A DNA stretch of 64,000 nt, from NCBI GenBank assembly GCA_033026295.1, contig CM065188.1, positions 14,600,642 through 14,664,641 on the forward strand. The letters are read 5' to 3'. Source of the DNA: Channa striata. Its lineage: Eukaryota > Chordata > Actinopteri > Anabantiformes > Channidae. This document shows positions 1 to 11,320 of this stretch, in pieces. Made by a program: the position numbers and the translations under genes. Position 1 is the first letter of the stretch, and each line of letters opens with the position of its first letter. Under the pieces are notes generated by a model. The model saw only the letters and a program-made list of their open reading frames with translations, did not search any database and had not been told where the DNA came from.

Positions 1-620
1 TGAAAAGAGACAGTGTAAAGTGGTGAAGGCAGAGGAGTCGGGAGATCGAGGAGCATGGAAATGAAAGAGGAAAAGAAAAGATGAGCTGTGTGACAAAAGC
101 AGGAGAGGGATCTGAGAGAGGTCTGTTCAGCAGAGTGGCACCAGTCCACCGGGGGCAAATTCCCGACTTGTGTCACATGTCTTTGGTATTAAAGCAATTT
201 GGATGGCGATTCTGACGAGACAACATAGACGGGCAAACGGGCAGAGAGCTGGACATGCCAGGGGCAAGAAGCAGGGAAAGAAGGAAGGGGAGGACGGGGA
301 TGAAGAGGAGAGGAACGGCACCAGATGAATGGAGCAATTTAAGAAAGAAGAAAAAATGAGGTGTGATGAAAAAAGACATGTAGGATGAGTGGCTAGAAGA
401 AACTAGCAAATATCAGATTTGCGAGTATTTAGGGAAAAAAATCTTAAATTTAAGCTCATGATGGAACGAGAGTGAGCTATAAACAAAGTGGTTACACAGA
501 GATACTGCATTCGTACAACCTAAACAGCATCAAGAAAAAGTTAGATCGGAGTTTGGAGTTTCCTGGTTATCTGCGTAAAATCTCAATCTTCAAGTCACCA
601 CTCATTTATCTCCTGGGTCA
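1..620. other. Non-genic stretch, purine-rich left end
   Basis: The plus strand is strongly purine-rich over about 1-420 (repeated gaaga/gagag runs) and then becomes ordinary AT-rich DNA. Short open frames here on the minus strand are serine/proline-rich, as expected from purine tracts read backwards. No exon, RNA or repeat family was recognised. Confidence 0.5.
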
Positions 621-624
621 TGTG

Positions 625-690
625 GGGCTGGGTGGGGACATCCTGGACAGGTGTCCAGTCTCTCTCAACCATTCACACATCCACCTAATA
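625..690 (+). repeat. Fragment of the common teleost 'ccatccatcc' dispersed repeat
   Basis: The words ctgggtggggacatcctgga, then acaggtgtccagtct and accattcacacatcc occur in the same order as in the much longer copy at 29,793-30,110. Only the middle of the repeat is left. It is the same strand as the longer copy and clearly old. Confidence 0.55.
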
Positions 691-979
691 TGGTCGGGTG
701 CCACAAACTCCACATGATTTTAATAATCAACAAATATTTCTAAACTGAGGAAACCCAAACAGTCATGATCTTTCATACTTTTGATGTTGGAAAACATAAC
801 GCCAAACAATTGGCTTCTGATGTCACTAAATGTATACTTGGGTCAGGTGTGAGCAAACCTTGAGTCCAATCCATGAATTGGAATGGAGGCTTTGTTTAGA
901 ACTACCTTGACTTATGAAGACAATCCGTGTCAGCGTGCTAGTCATAGAAAGCATCAGCTGCTCTCAGAAGAGCCACGAT
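691..979. other. Non-genic stretch with nothing recognised
   Basis: AT-rich single-copy-looking DNA. I see no coding potential, repeat family or structured motif. Confidence 0.45.
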
Positions 980-1002
980 AAAAAAAAAAAAAAAAAAAAA
1001 AA
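980..1002 (+). repeat. Poly-A tract (A23)
   Basis: An uninterrupted run of 23 A. It could be the tail of a retroposed element, but no recognisable element body precedes it, so a simple mononucleotide repeat is as likely. Confidence 0.9.
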
Positions 1003-1027
1003 CAGACTCAGTTAGCAGACCATCTGC

Positions 1028-1053
1028 CTAACTGACAGATATCTGTCAGTTAG
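1028..1053. repeat. Perfect 26-bp palindrome
   Basis: Both 13-base arms (CTAACTGACAGAT and its complement) meet with no spacer. The neighbourhood 1,003-1,065 carries further copies of the core words cagttag and ctaactg in both orientations, so the palindrome sits in a cluster of short inverted repeats just after the A23 tract. Confidence 0.9.
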
Positions 1054-2340
1054 ACAGATTGTCTTTAAATAGAGACAATTTGGTTCTGTGGCTACTGTCT
1101 GTAGAAGTGGGGGGTCCAGCCGAGATCACTGAAACCATGATGCAGAATGTTCACTGAGGTCAAAAAGAACCCCGTAGAAACAACTGGAATGATTTGTTTG
1201 ACTTAACATGTCAGTTTATGAGTGAAACATCTTCAACAGGCGTGATATCCAGGACTGGACATCATAATGTCCAGCAAAACAGAACATTTAATAGAAATGT
1301 TGGGGAAGTATGAAAACAGCAGCACTGAACAGAAATATAATTGATAGTATTGATAACAGGACTGTCATATGCAAGAAGAGAGAACAGCGCTGTGAGTGTG
1401 AAACTGTAAAACTACTACTGTGATTGAGCATTAATATATAGAGTAAGTCATATTTTAAACCACTGTATCATGTAAAGCTTCTGAAAGCTCTGCTTGTTTA
1501 ACTAACGTGCGAGTCACATTAAAGAAACGGCTCAAAGAGGAGAAGTAGGGTTTTATATAACGAGTGAGCCGACTCCCACTGCGTCACAACAGTAAGTGAA
1601 GCTGTGGGGGTCCCAGACACCAACGAACCATAGACCGTAAAGCAACAGTCTGCTTTGACTCCACAAGTCAAGGAGAGGAAGCGACTGGAGCAGCAGCAGA
1701 AACGCCATGGAACTCCTCTGGGAAAATCAAATCTGAGCAAAGGAGGAGGAGAAAATGTTTGAGGAAGAAGGAAATTGGGAAGAGAGAGAGAGGAACAGAG
1801 GAGACGACGTGGAGGTGAAGGGTTCGTTTGAGCGTTTACAGTGTTACAGGAAACGGGTAAAACTGTGTCGTCGCTTGAATGATGCCAGTTACTTATTCCA
1901 TGCCTCATTTTTTTTGGCCTCTTCTGCATTTTCATTTTCCATCTCCGTCTCCTCGTTGCAGTTTGTCCCAAGAAGCTAAAGCTAATTGAAACTTGTCTGT
2001 CTTTCACGTTCCATTTCGTGCCACGTCACATCAGGAATCATCAACTAGTGCGATGCTGTTGCTGCACGGCCGTAGCCCCATCGGCTCCGTGTAATTCAGT
2101 AAAACGTTGCTTTTATTTCCCCTCGTTTTCCCGCCATGGTTGAAATGCCGGCTAGAATGGATTCAGCCACACTCCGCGTGCTTTTGGACGACGTTTGTTG
2201 GATTTTTACATTTTAAGAGGTCTTATTCTGGTGGAGCGTGTTGTTTGTCACACATAACTGAACAATTAGAGACTTTAGACCATTACACTCTTTGCCACCA
2301 TCGAATATATTTTTGCCATAGTGATTTTTTTCTTAGCACG
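1054..2340. other. Non-genic stretch
   Basis: Unique-looking sequence. A 162-codon open frame on the minus strand (1,519-2,007) has a composition typical of a translated purine tract, with no domain I recognise. No repeat or RNA gene was seen. Confidence 0.4.
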
Positions 2341-2374
2341 TCGTCTTCTTCTTCATCATCATCGTCGTCTTCTC
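2341..2374 (+). repeat. Imperfect trinucleotide repeat (TCN)n
   Basis: A run of tct, tca and tcg triplets. It produces a serine string in the plus-strand frame and an Asp/Glu string on the minus strand; neither looks like a real protein. Confidence 0.85.
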
Positions 2375-2559
2375 TGGTTATTCCGTGCATCTCCTTTCCT
2401 GTGTCTGTATGTGCTTCATGTTCATCTCTTTCTGCAAACCCCTGCTTTGCCCTTAGTCCATCTCCTTTTTTCCCCTTTTTGCTTCCTATGATCACTTTCC
2501 CTGCCACAGAGCAAAACCCTTTAATAATACACAAGATCCTCCATCTCTCCTGGCAGCAC

Positions 2560-2930
2560 TGGCAGATTCCTACAGGATTCAATCATGGCTGCACTAATGA
2601 GATTAGCATGGCTAATGCACACGGTTCACCCCCCCGCTCCCCGCCGCCTTTCCTCCCTCCCTCTCGACAGGTGCTTCAGCTGGCATGAGGATACCCAGGA
2701 TGCACGAGTCGACTGTGGTGTGGGCGAGCAAGGAAAGCCCCCGGGCTCCACCTGGGCCTCGCCATAAGGGGCCGGAGAATTGAGGAGCATCCCAGGTGAA
2801 GGGACAACAAAGGTAAACTGGCCAAGTGAGCGGAGTCTCCTAATGAAGTCGGGCCCGTGACAATTTCTCTTGTGTGTGGAAAATGAGGCATGGAGAGTGT
2901 TTGCCAGCTTTCCACAGCCTCTCCTCGTGC
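2560..2930. promoter_or_regulatory. CNE-like block
   Basis: Non-repetitive sequence with ATTA/TAAT words around 2,597-2,620 (homeodomain-type), a SOX-type ACAAAGG near 2,807-2,813 and a GC-rich middle. This is the texture seen in vertebrate conserved enhancers. Conservation itself cannot be judged here; the call is an inference from composition. Confidence 0.25.
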
Positions 2931-5260
2931 AACGGTAGAAGCTGGTGCTCAAGAACAAAGAGGAAGAAAATGTGGATGAATTGAGGGATGAAGAGGTGAT
3001 GAAACAGATTAGTGCGACCTCCTGGGGTCTTTTTGTGGAGACAAAGCTTGAACCAAGCACACACACAAAATGCCATGAATGCCTGAATGGCAAAGAGTTA
3101 TAATACACAACAGATTTAGTCATATTGTCCCAAAACACTAAGTCTAGATATTCAAATATGTGGCATGAGGCACATTGGGACATTGCGTTTTTTGTGTTCT
3201 ACACTAGACACATCTGGACACTGGCTCAGTATTAGTCAATGCATATAAAATAAAAAAGATATGCTCCAGCTATGGTGCAGATTCTTGTTGGGATTTAATA
3301 AAAAAACAAAACACACCAGATATCTTTATATTCTTGGGGTTCTCTCAGTGATTTAAGCAGCTACTTTTATTCAGCGTGACAAGCATTTCCAGCAGGGAAT
3401 ATGCTTAAAATGATGCATCACTAAAGTTAGAGGCAGCCAAGGATTAATGTGAGAGTCTAATCAATCTGCAAACAAATACACACCGGGAAAAAAAATAAAG
3501 AGCAGGTAGCAATATTAGTTCTAGCTTATCCCGTGTCCTTAAGTTGTGTTGAGATCTAAAGTGTATTCCAATTAAGTGGATGCGATTCTTCACTGCATTG
3601 ATTGATTTCACAGTCAAATTAGCTGATTTGTTAATCTATCAGTGAACTGAAGATGCATTACCCGAAGGGCTGTTAAGACTTCCACTCAGCTTAAAGAGAT
3701 ATTACTCAGAGGTTTGCAGCCATCTCATTGTGCTGCTATGGGACTCAAAAGGTTCCTAACGCCATCAGTCAACCACAGACCAACACTTAAACGTTTTGTA
3801 CACCTGGAATTAGGAGGGATTACTTTAAAGTAGACTGAACACGTATAAAGAAATTGGCAAAATGCTAAATTTGTTTGTAGAAAAGCAGATGAAGAGAATT
3901 GCCCATAATTCCAATAATGCGTGTATTATACATGTGCACTCACTCATACGCCAACACCTATTTCTCCCCAAATGCTGCGATGCTGTCGGACTCATTTCCG
4001 TAGTGATCGGGAGGCCTGAGACGATTTCGACTTCAAACACAAATACAGACTCTTTATCATAGAAGTACACTAAGTCCCAGACAACATGCACACTACCCCA
4101 CAACATCCACTGTACTTCCTTTCAGCCTCTCTCCGCCACACCTGCAGCCACTCATGCACTTAGCTTGACACACACATATTTCACTGCCAAAACCCACCTA
4201 TAGTTAGCCCACAGTAACACACACACAGCAATGTGCTGCTCAAGGTGAACACCGAGAAAACTAACCTCCGGCTCCTGCACGAGGAAGCGTTACATCAAGT
4301 CAGCATCAGCATCACGCTGCATATTAAAAAGGTGGAGCAGATCACACTCGTCGTCTCGTTCACACAAGCACGATGTGAGAAAAACTTTATTAGCCATTTC
4401 TGATGAAGAAATGTCTAACCCCCCCCTCAATATTTCCACATGAAATTAGAATTAATTTGGTGCTTGTGCCAGATGTCTCAAGCTAATGGCACAGTAAATC
4501 TTGGTCATCATTGGGATAATGATACACATTGACGTTATAATATTCATATGATGCATGAAAACACCCAAATGATTTATGCCACTTACATTTGTCCTAGCTC
4601 ATCTTAGACCTGACAAGTTAGATTTTTCAATTAAGTGAAGTAAACCAATGTTAAACAACATGAATTATTATTTATTTTTAAAAGCTAGTAAATTATTTTA
4701 TTAAAAAGCCACCAATTCTTGAAAGGTTAGGATACTGTGTAAAATGTGATTAAAAGAGAATTCAGTGTTTTGAAAATTAAACAATTTTAGACACAGGATG
4801 TTAAAAGTGTGAACAATTTTGAACAATTCACTGTAAAAACTATTTAAATTTGATTTCACCAAGACGTCAAGTTTGTGTCACATCACCTGCTCAGTTAACA
4901 ACATCACGCTTTTGGTAACTGAGGAACTTACAGGCTTTAATTTTGAAAGCAGGGTTTCATTTCTTGCTCGGAATGAGATTTCAGGTGCTCAACAGTTCGG
5001 TTCACTAAAAACCAAAACATGTTTTATGCCTAAGTTCTGTAATCACTATGCAGCCATCCTCGGAGGAAACAAACGTGTGCACCGCCCGTTTTCTTGCCCT
5101 GCTGGACGGTGGTCAGTGCACGGGGATGGTAGTCAGCAGTCCTGCTCCAGTTTGGCTTTTGCCATGTGTGGCTAAATTCAGAAAAACTAAGTGCAGTTTG
5201 CATGAACCCCAACACTTAGCAAAATTGCAGGGAAAGGAGACAAATCCTGAACAGTTTGAA
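2931..5260. other. Non-genic stretch
   Basis: AT-rich DNA without recognised repeats. The ORFs are short with unremarkable composition. The segment 4,380-4,870 is especially AT-rich. Nothing is annotatable. Confidence 0.4.
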
Positions 5261-5261
5261 T

Positions 5262-5480
5262 TTTGATGAGTGTCAAGGTGCTGAGTCCAAAAATAATAAT
5301 TTGCACGTCTACTGCTGCTCATTCACCCACTTTCACTGAACAGGTTGGTAACCAGGCTGGGGATCAGCGCCTTGCTCCAGGATACTGACATGTGACAAGA
5401 GGAGAATCAAACCACCGACCCTCAGATAGGTGGAGGACAGGTCCACCCTCTGAGTCACAGTAACACTGTCCATGATTTCC
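5262..5480 (-). mobile_element. tRNA-derived SINE relic, minus strand
   Basis: Read on the minus strand the block runs: a divergent tRNA-like head with a box B-like ggtttgattc (plus 5,404-5,413), then the family body (plus: tactgacatgtgac, ggggatcagcgccttgctcc). The order of words matches the minus-strand SINE at 45,555-45,745 and the plus-strand copy at 25,640-25,866. It is old: box A is not recognisable and the 3' tail is degraded. Confidence 0.6.
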
Positions 5481-8087
5481 AGAAAGACTTTTTTCAGTTT
5501 TATCAGTTTTTTCTGCTTTGCTCTTTTACCCACTTATGACCCATTAGTTGGATGATGATTCTTTGTTTGGGCCCTTTGTGTCCTAACCCAACACATGCCA
5601 CTGGCATCCAATTAAAGTGAGCATTTTTTTATTAAATAAATAGAATATGCTTTGCTACATGAAGCCAATTATGAAATAGTTCAAAAATGTAATAAACTCA
5701 CAGGCTTCTGAGCAAACTGGAATAAGTTGTACTGCCGTTTCTCCAAAGCCGACATGTAGTTTACCAGAGGAAAAAAAAAAGAAAGTGCAGTTCCTGTGGA
5801 CAGCAGAAGATCAACATCAGTCACCCAGATGTCAACATGTGGGAATCACTTGAATTATATCAAGTTCTGCATCCATGGGAAATGATGAGATGCTTGCTGC
5901 GTGTTTTTTTTTTTTTTGTTTTAAGAACTTTAAGTTCTGCTGTGAGAAAACAGATGAAGCAGATGATGAACATCATAAGATGAACAAAGAGCTTAAACAT
6001 GCAGCTGGCAACAGAGTGTGTGTATGTGTGTGTGTGTACATTTATCGTTCCATCTAATTTAGCTGCTTCCTCACCGAGTGCCAGACGAGCACAGAGGTAT
6101 GTTTGATCAGGTTTGGGTCTTTATTACACTCCAGCTGGTTTCCCCCCCGCTCCATTCAACAGGAAGAGAGACACGCGTTTCGCCACAGCGCAGTTCACCA
6201 TTCAAACGTTCAGCCACACGCCATCGTCATCGATTAATACCAAGCCACAAGTAGTCTGACCAGAGAGGAATCTGCTGCAAAGCTTTTATTGTTGGACGTC
6301 GCAGGAGAAGACGTGCTGGGTCTTTGTGTCATTCCAATAAAAGAGCAACAGATTTTTCACAGTGGAGAGATTCACAGAGACGTGGTGGAAGAAAGAAAAA
6401 TAAATAAAAAAAAAGGAAATCCACAGCACATCAGCCAAACGTGGTGAACACCACTAAGAGTCTTTATAGTCAGTGTTTTGATGTTAATGGGTTTTTAAAT
6501 GTTAAATTAAAGAGACCTTAATAAATGACAGTGAATAAGTGAATTCAAAGCAAACAGGAAGGTGTTTAGCAGATAAGCATTCTGGGAAAAGAAAATGACA
6601 GTTTTAAAAAGGTATTTGATTAATACATTTTTTTATGAGATGATTAAAAAAACATTTATATAAATTTTAAATGGGATTAAATATTGCATGTGCTGTGTTT
6701 CTAAGCAAACGTCAAAGCCTAGTGAGCCTTATTAAGAGCTGCTCTTATTGCCACAATTAAGCTGCATTGTAAATGTCGAACATCCACTGAAAAATTTGGC
6801 ACGTTCCAAACATAGAAGCATTTTTCATGCAGTAAAAAAAAGGAAACACACAGAAACTTGTCCAAAGAAAGGTTTTCCTTTTCCACATGATCCTCCAAAA
6901 CAAATAAGCCTAAATGTGTGTGGGAGGATTGATTGAGCATATAACTGCTGATCATTTCTTTTAACTAAATCGGAGCCATTTAAAGTGCACATGCAGACTT
7001 TATATAGCACGACGATATAATGGCTTGGGACTAATTGCGTAGAACGATGCAGATTTCAATTGTGTTTCTGAATGTGCTTAAATGGCGAATGTCACCAGCG
7101 TCGCGCAGAGACGACAGCCTGTGTAGCAATTGGCCTAAAGGCAACAAACACTATGGGTTAGAAACGTCAAAGATGCATGTACTTTTAGTTTTATGAAAAT
7201 ATGTAAACACATTGTCATAAGCCTTGCCGTTGGGGTCAGACTGAACAAATATTAGATGAACAGAGAAATCTGTTCGATTGGTGGTTAATAAGTAACTTCA
7301 ACAGGATAATTAACAATATTTTGGTTATTTTCTAGAGTCCCGGCTCCTCACTGCAGAACTAGGACAGGCCCCACATTTGTGATGGAGGATTTTATCCCAG
7401 TCCTGTCCTCAAAACAGGAACACACTAAGCTTTAGCTTCAGCATGAAACCAAAAAGTGGGACAGAATCATAGAGGACACAGAAACAAAACCAAAATAACT
7501 CCAGTATATGGGGCTGCTGTTAAAAATGTGACGCAGACGTTGCTGCAGTTTCCTCTAAATGTCAGCAAATTTCATCACCGTGCATCATGGTGCCACGGAA
7601 GTTTAACGTGACCTTGACACCGAAGCCAAAAACCACCGATCCATTTCCACCAAAATGACAGATCCGGGAAATATATCACGACTAAGACGTCTTCCCACAG
7701 CTCACTCTGCCTCAGCACACCTTCCTAACATCCCATTCTGGTCATGTGCATGGATCAGCACCTGCTGCTATGGAAACCGACATCTCGCTTTGCCAGCCAG
7801 GCTAGTTTGGCCAGAACTGGTCCTAGCGTTTAAAGAAAGAAATGCCTTCACATACCAGTGCCTTTCGCACTCAAATGCCACTGGGCGCTGTCAAGTGCTC
7901 TTGCTGGAAAGAACTTCAGTGGGTGAAGCTGACAGCTGAGGCTGGCTGTGCTGTCAAACCCACCCCAAAGCACTGGGCTTATTAGAAACTCCATGCCTCA
8001 CTAGAATTGAATTGGAGTCAAAATGACAGCTGATCTACACGAAGGGGTTTTCATATTGGGGAGAACAGCTTGAATCGGCTCACTCAC
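5481..8087. other. Non-genic stretch with T14 and TG microsatellites
   Basis: Contains a T14 run (5,904-5,917) and an interrupted TG repeat (6,015-6,037). The segment 6,960-7,140 is non-repetitive and CNE-like. The 94-codon frame at 7,655-7,939 (+) has no recognisable domain. No gene is supported. Confidence 0.4.
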
Positions 8088-8330
8088 CTTTACTTTAGTA
8101 GATTAAATGAACTGCAAAGATAGGCTGAGGACACCGGTGATGGAGTAGAGCCTTGGCGGAGCCTTTTGAGTTCTTTAGCTGCATCAACAATTGTGCCTTT
8201 AGGTGACGAGTCTTCTGCTGTATTTTCCCAGAAGAAGTTAAAGCGGTTATCTGGGTCCAAATGGATCTGATTTTCACTGCATCCACTCAAGCAGGGATAA
8301 AGGTGGCGTCCCAGCAAACGGTTCCTTCCA
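8088..8330 (-). CDS. Possible unidentified exon, minus strand, ending in a stop
   Basis: On the minus strand a pyrimidine-rich stretch (about 8,333-8,370) ends in a plausible splice acceptor (cttgctttggacag). An 80-codon open frame follows and reaches TAA (8,090-8,092), and two bases later comes a strong donor (AG|gtgagtgag). The peptide has a protein-like balance, with the segment DPDNRFNFFWENTAEDSS and a basic KELKRLRQ stretch. The interval between the sites is 243 nt. A stop just before the donor would fit a last coding exon followed by a 3'UTR intron, or a cassette that ends the frame. I do not recognise the protein. Open frames of this length also arise by chance; the pairing with good splice sites is what raises it above noise. 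Confidence 0.3.
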
Positions 8331-8370
8331 CTGTCCAAAGCAAGAAATCAGAAGCTGAGCTAAAGAAGTG

Positions 8371-8392
8371 GAGAGAGAGAGAGAGAGAGAGA
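8371..8392 (+). repeat. (GA)11 microsatellite
   Basis: A pure GA dinucleotide run. On the minus strand it forms a pyrimidine tract roughly 40-60 nt upstream of the possible exon at 8,088-8,330. Confidence 0.95.
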
Positions 8393-8499
8393 AGGAAAGG
8401 GGATGTTAAGAAAACTTGAAAATTACATTTGATTCAGTGAAGCATGCTGGGAGAAAGGTAGAGTGAGAGACGGAGATAAAAATCAAATCAATGCAAAAC

Positions 8500-8790
8500 T
8501 TAAATTAACCAGACAGCCTTGATTAGCTGCGCATACCAAGTGCCCTTTTTCCTGATTGAAAAATTGCGTGTGGTCAAATACACCTTAATATTTATTAGCA
8601 AATTCCATAGCTGATTATAACAAGATTGCGTCTGATTATGGATGCAGGTACCATTTAATTATTTGACCAATAAACAAAGAGGAGGAGGCAGCTTCGCCTT
8701 TCAGATAAGGTCATAGCTTCCTCATTTCAGTTGGAACTATGGAAAATTATTTAAACCTGCAATTTATTATTTCCACTGCACAGAGGAAGC
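8500..8790. promoter_or_regulatory. CNE-like block
   Basis: AT-rich, non-repetitive, and dense in developmental-type motifs: ATTAGC and TTAATTA words, AACAAAGAGG (SOX-type) near 8,674 and AGATAAGG (GATA-type) near 8,703. It lies directly beside the possible exon. Function is an inference. Confidence 0.3.
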
Positions 8791-9414
8791 CTAACGCTGT
8801 GGAGGACAGTGCTCAGATTGGTTTGCAGCTGCAACGTACAGCACGTACGGTCGAACAAGGCCAGCACTGAATTTGTCCCATTGCTGACACATACGAGACA
8901 AGAGACAACAAAAAGATGAGTCACTATCACTATTATTTCTCTGCTGTGCGACCCTCTGTTCCACTTGCACATTTATATAAAAATGTGCAAAGGCAATTAA
9001 AGAATAGAAACTGTATAACTGGATAAATCTAAAGGTCAAATTTGATTAAATCTGTAGCTGGTCGGGACTGAACTCACTCAGGGAATGATGGAGCGAACGG
9101 GATAACCACTAATGAGGATGTAATGATACTGGAATCTCTAACTTTGAAATGATACACAATTTTCAATAGTTCTAGGGAAAATACTTCTAAAATGTTGGAC
9201 ATTTATGAAAAAGACTAATAAAACACCTCAGCACTGATCAACACATGTTCTCTGCTGTAGCCATGTTTAGTTTCTCAGTCTTGTTGGAGTTTGCATCATG
9301 CCTTCTTTGTTGTTCAAATTCAGCAGGTTGGTTGGCTGAGCGCTGATTTTAATTCAGGCCAAGTCTTCTCAGCGTTTCTCTGATCATTTAAAGAATCTTT
9401 AGAAGGCTTAGAAT
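8791..9414. other. Non-genic stretch
   Basis: Unique-looking AT-rich sequence up to the left edge of the first Tc1 element. No gene or repeat seen. Confidence 0.4.
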
Positions 9415-9664
9415 CATGTGCAAAAGTTTGTGCTTTTAACTTCTCTATGTACATGTAAAATTAATAAATTGATCAACTGAGGTCTTAGTACTGATACAAG
9501 GTTGTTGAGACCCCTTAGGGCATCCATAGAATTTAAGAGATGAAGCTGCGGCCAGGTGCTGCCAATCACCACCACTAATTAACTGATCGGGTCTGCAGAC
9601 TTCTATAAATCTGTAGCCGGTTCAGCGGTTTGCAGGTGTGAAGCATCCGCCGTGTGTTACTACA

Positions 9665-11090
9665 ATGCCAAGAGGGAAAGACGTGAGCAATGGTCTTTGT
9701 TAGAGAAAGGTGAGAAATATTATTCACAAGTTGAAATTTTCAAGACATTTACCAGTCTTCCAATGAGTGAACGTACCAGCACATAAAATCCAAGGTCACA
9801 CTGTGCAATATTTAGAAATACACAAAAAAAACACAGGTGGTTACATCAGAAACCTTAACATTTAGTAAGCAAACACATCTGTAAAGTCCAGCACAATTAG
9901 AATAAGACTAAACTAGCATAGAAAAAGAACCTGAGAGGATCAATGAGTTTTGCAAAATATTTCAGCAAACCACTAGACTTCTGGAACAATGTCCTAATGA
10001 AGAGATGACACCAAAGAAGAATTATTTGTGTTTGGTGAAAGCCAAACAGCATTTCGGCAGAAACAGAACCTTGATCATTTGGACTTGTTTTTCAGCTACA
10101 GGAACTTAGCACCCGGGAGTTATTGAGTCCATCGTGATCTCCTCTTTGTACCAGAGGATTCTAGAGGCAATTGTGAGTTCATCACTGTCTAATAGTTAAA
10201 GTTTAGGCAAAACTGGATCATGCAACAGGACAATGATCTGAGGCAGACAAGTAAGTCCAGAACTCAACCCAATTAAACTGCTGTATCGCGACCGACTGAA
10301 ACAGAACTGTAAGTAAGTCCAACCAAGTAGAAGTGTGGCACGAGGAGAGATTCATTCAAAAAGACAGGATACCAAGAAAATAAACTCAAAAGGACTCCGG
10401 GAGGGAGGACACAGCTGCTACAATGGTAGAGAACCAACTAAACAAATCTGAACCAGCACCCAAAAATAAAGGACTAGTACAACTATGGGGCATCGGGTGA
10501 AGTGCAAAACTAGGCTAACCGAGAAACTACACAAGAGTTGGGAAGCAAGGCAAACAAAAAACAAATCTGAAGCAGACGAGAACAATTAACCAAGGAGTGC
10601 AAACGTACACAGGCAAAAGTTATGCTCAGGTAACCAAAGTGTGCACACGAGTTGATAGAGAACAGGGTAAACCAACCTCAGATCAAGATAATCAGGCCAC
10701 CGAGACCAAACTAGAAGAGTCAGGAAGAACCAGGGACATGGGGATTCAACAGGATTAAAACAGTGAGAGTCTGGCAAGGATTTAAACGGACAGGGGCACA
10801 GGTGAAAATAATTAGGACTGATGAGGTGTGTGAAGGGCTGGAATGACTATAGGCAGGAAGTGGAACTGAGAGACTACAAAATAAAAGCCAGGAAACAGGA
10901 AGCGTGGCTGGAGAAGACAGTGGACAGAGCTGTCAGAAAACAAGCAAAGGGAGTGTGCGTCTGAGAACGGGTTAGGAACTGGGTTTGTGTGGACAGGTTA
11001 GGTGGCAAAAAAGGAAGGCAAGATGAAGTCCAGGGCTGGGACCATAAAAGAAAGGGTTACTTCAAGTTATTGCTGTTAAAGGTGGATCTG
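9665..11090 (+). pseudogene. Dead Tc1 transposase
   Basis: Remnant of a cut-and-paste DDE transposase, about 340 codons in intact relatives. Visible pieces are the start (MPRGKDVSN), parts of the paired-like DNA-binding region, the fragment around the first catalytic Asp (near 9,990-10,010, out of frame), QQDND with the second Asp, and the NPI motif with Glu replaced by Lys. A deletion of roughly 80-90 nt follows the first codons and foreign DNA interrupts the C-terminal third. It cannot encode an active enzyme. Confidence 0.8.
10295..11048. mobile_element. Unclassified insertion inside the Tc1 element
   Basis: About 0.75 kb of purine-rich sequence separates the NPI motif of the transposase from its C-terminal end. 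Words such as caggaaacaggaag, cacaggtgaaaataatta and ggcaggaagtgg recall a dispersed teleost repeat whose class I cannot name. Exact junctions are unclear because the left flank is degraded. Since it splits the Tc1, it arrived later. Confidence 0.5.
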
Positions 11091-11188
11091 CAAAATGTTT
11101 AATCATGGGGGCTAATTAATATTGGCCAATTGATTTTTGTTTTAGTTTTTTTTTCTTTTTTGGTGTAGGGCTTAATTTTTTCCAAGTT

Positions 11189-11201
11189 AAAAAAAAAAAA
11201 A
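11189..11201 (+). repeat. Poly-A tract (A13)
   Basis: Short A run in the 3' part of the first Tc1 element, in a region that is AT-rich in intact copies. Confidence 0.85.
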
Positions 11202-11320
11202 TGGCTTGTTCATCGAAATTTGTATTTGCCCAATACTAAGACCTGCCATAATCAGATGAATATTTTTAACTTATTTACAAAAACAGAATTAACAGAGGGC
11301 ATCCTAACTTTATTACCAGC

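Larger units (their letters stand above)
9415..11320 (+). mobile_element. Decayed Tc1-like DNA transposon, interrupted
   Basis: The left part has the leader and start region of a familiar vertebrate Tc1 family: an ATG at 9,665 opens MPRGKDVSN, as in intact copies. Stretches matching the transposase follow: the helix-turn-helix part is mostly deleted, then come words corresponding to the DNA-binding and catalytic domains. The second catalytic Asp is kept in MQQDND (near 10,221-10,238), but the final Glu of the NPIE motif reads Lys (aacccaattaaactg, near 10,267). The C-terminal words ttacttcaagttattgctg (11,059-11,077) and the 3' UTR resume after about 0.75 kb of unrelated DNA. Frame is lost many times. 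The terminal inverted repeats are too worn to place exactly, so both ends are estimates. Confidence 0.85.

Noticed and set aside
1519..2007. 162-codon minus-strand open frame, the longest in the window
   Set aside because: Basic start, then Ser/Pro/Leu-rich runs that mirror a purine-rich plus strand. No recognisable family.
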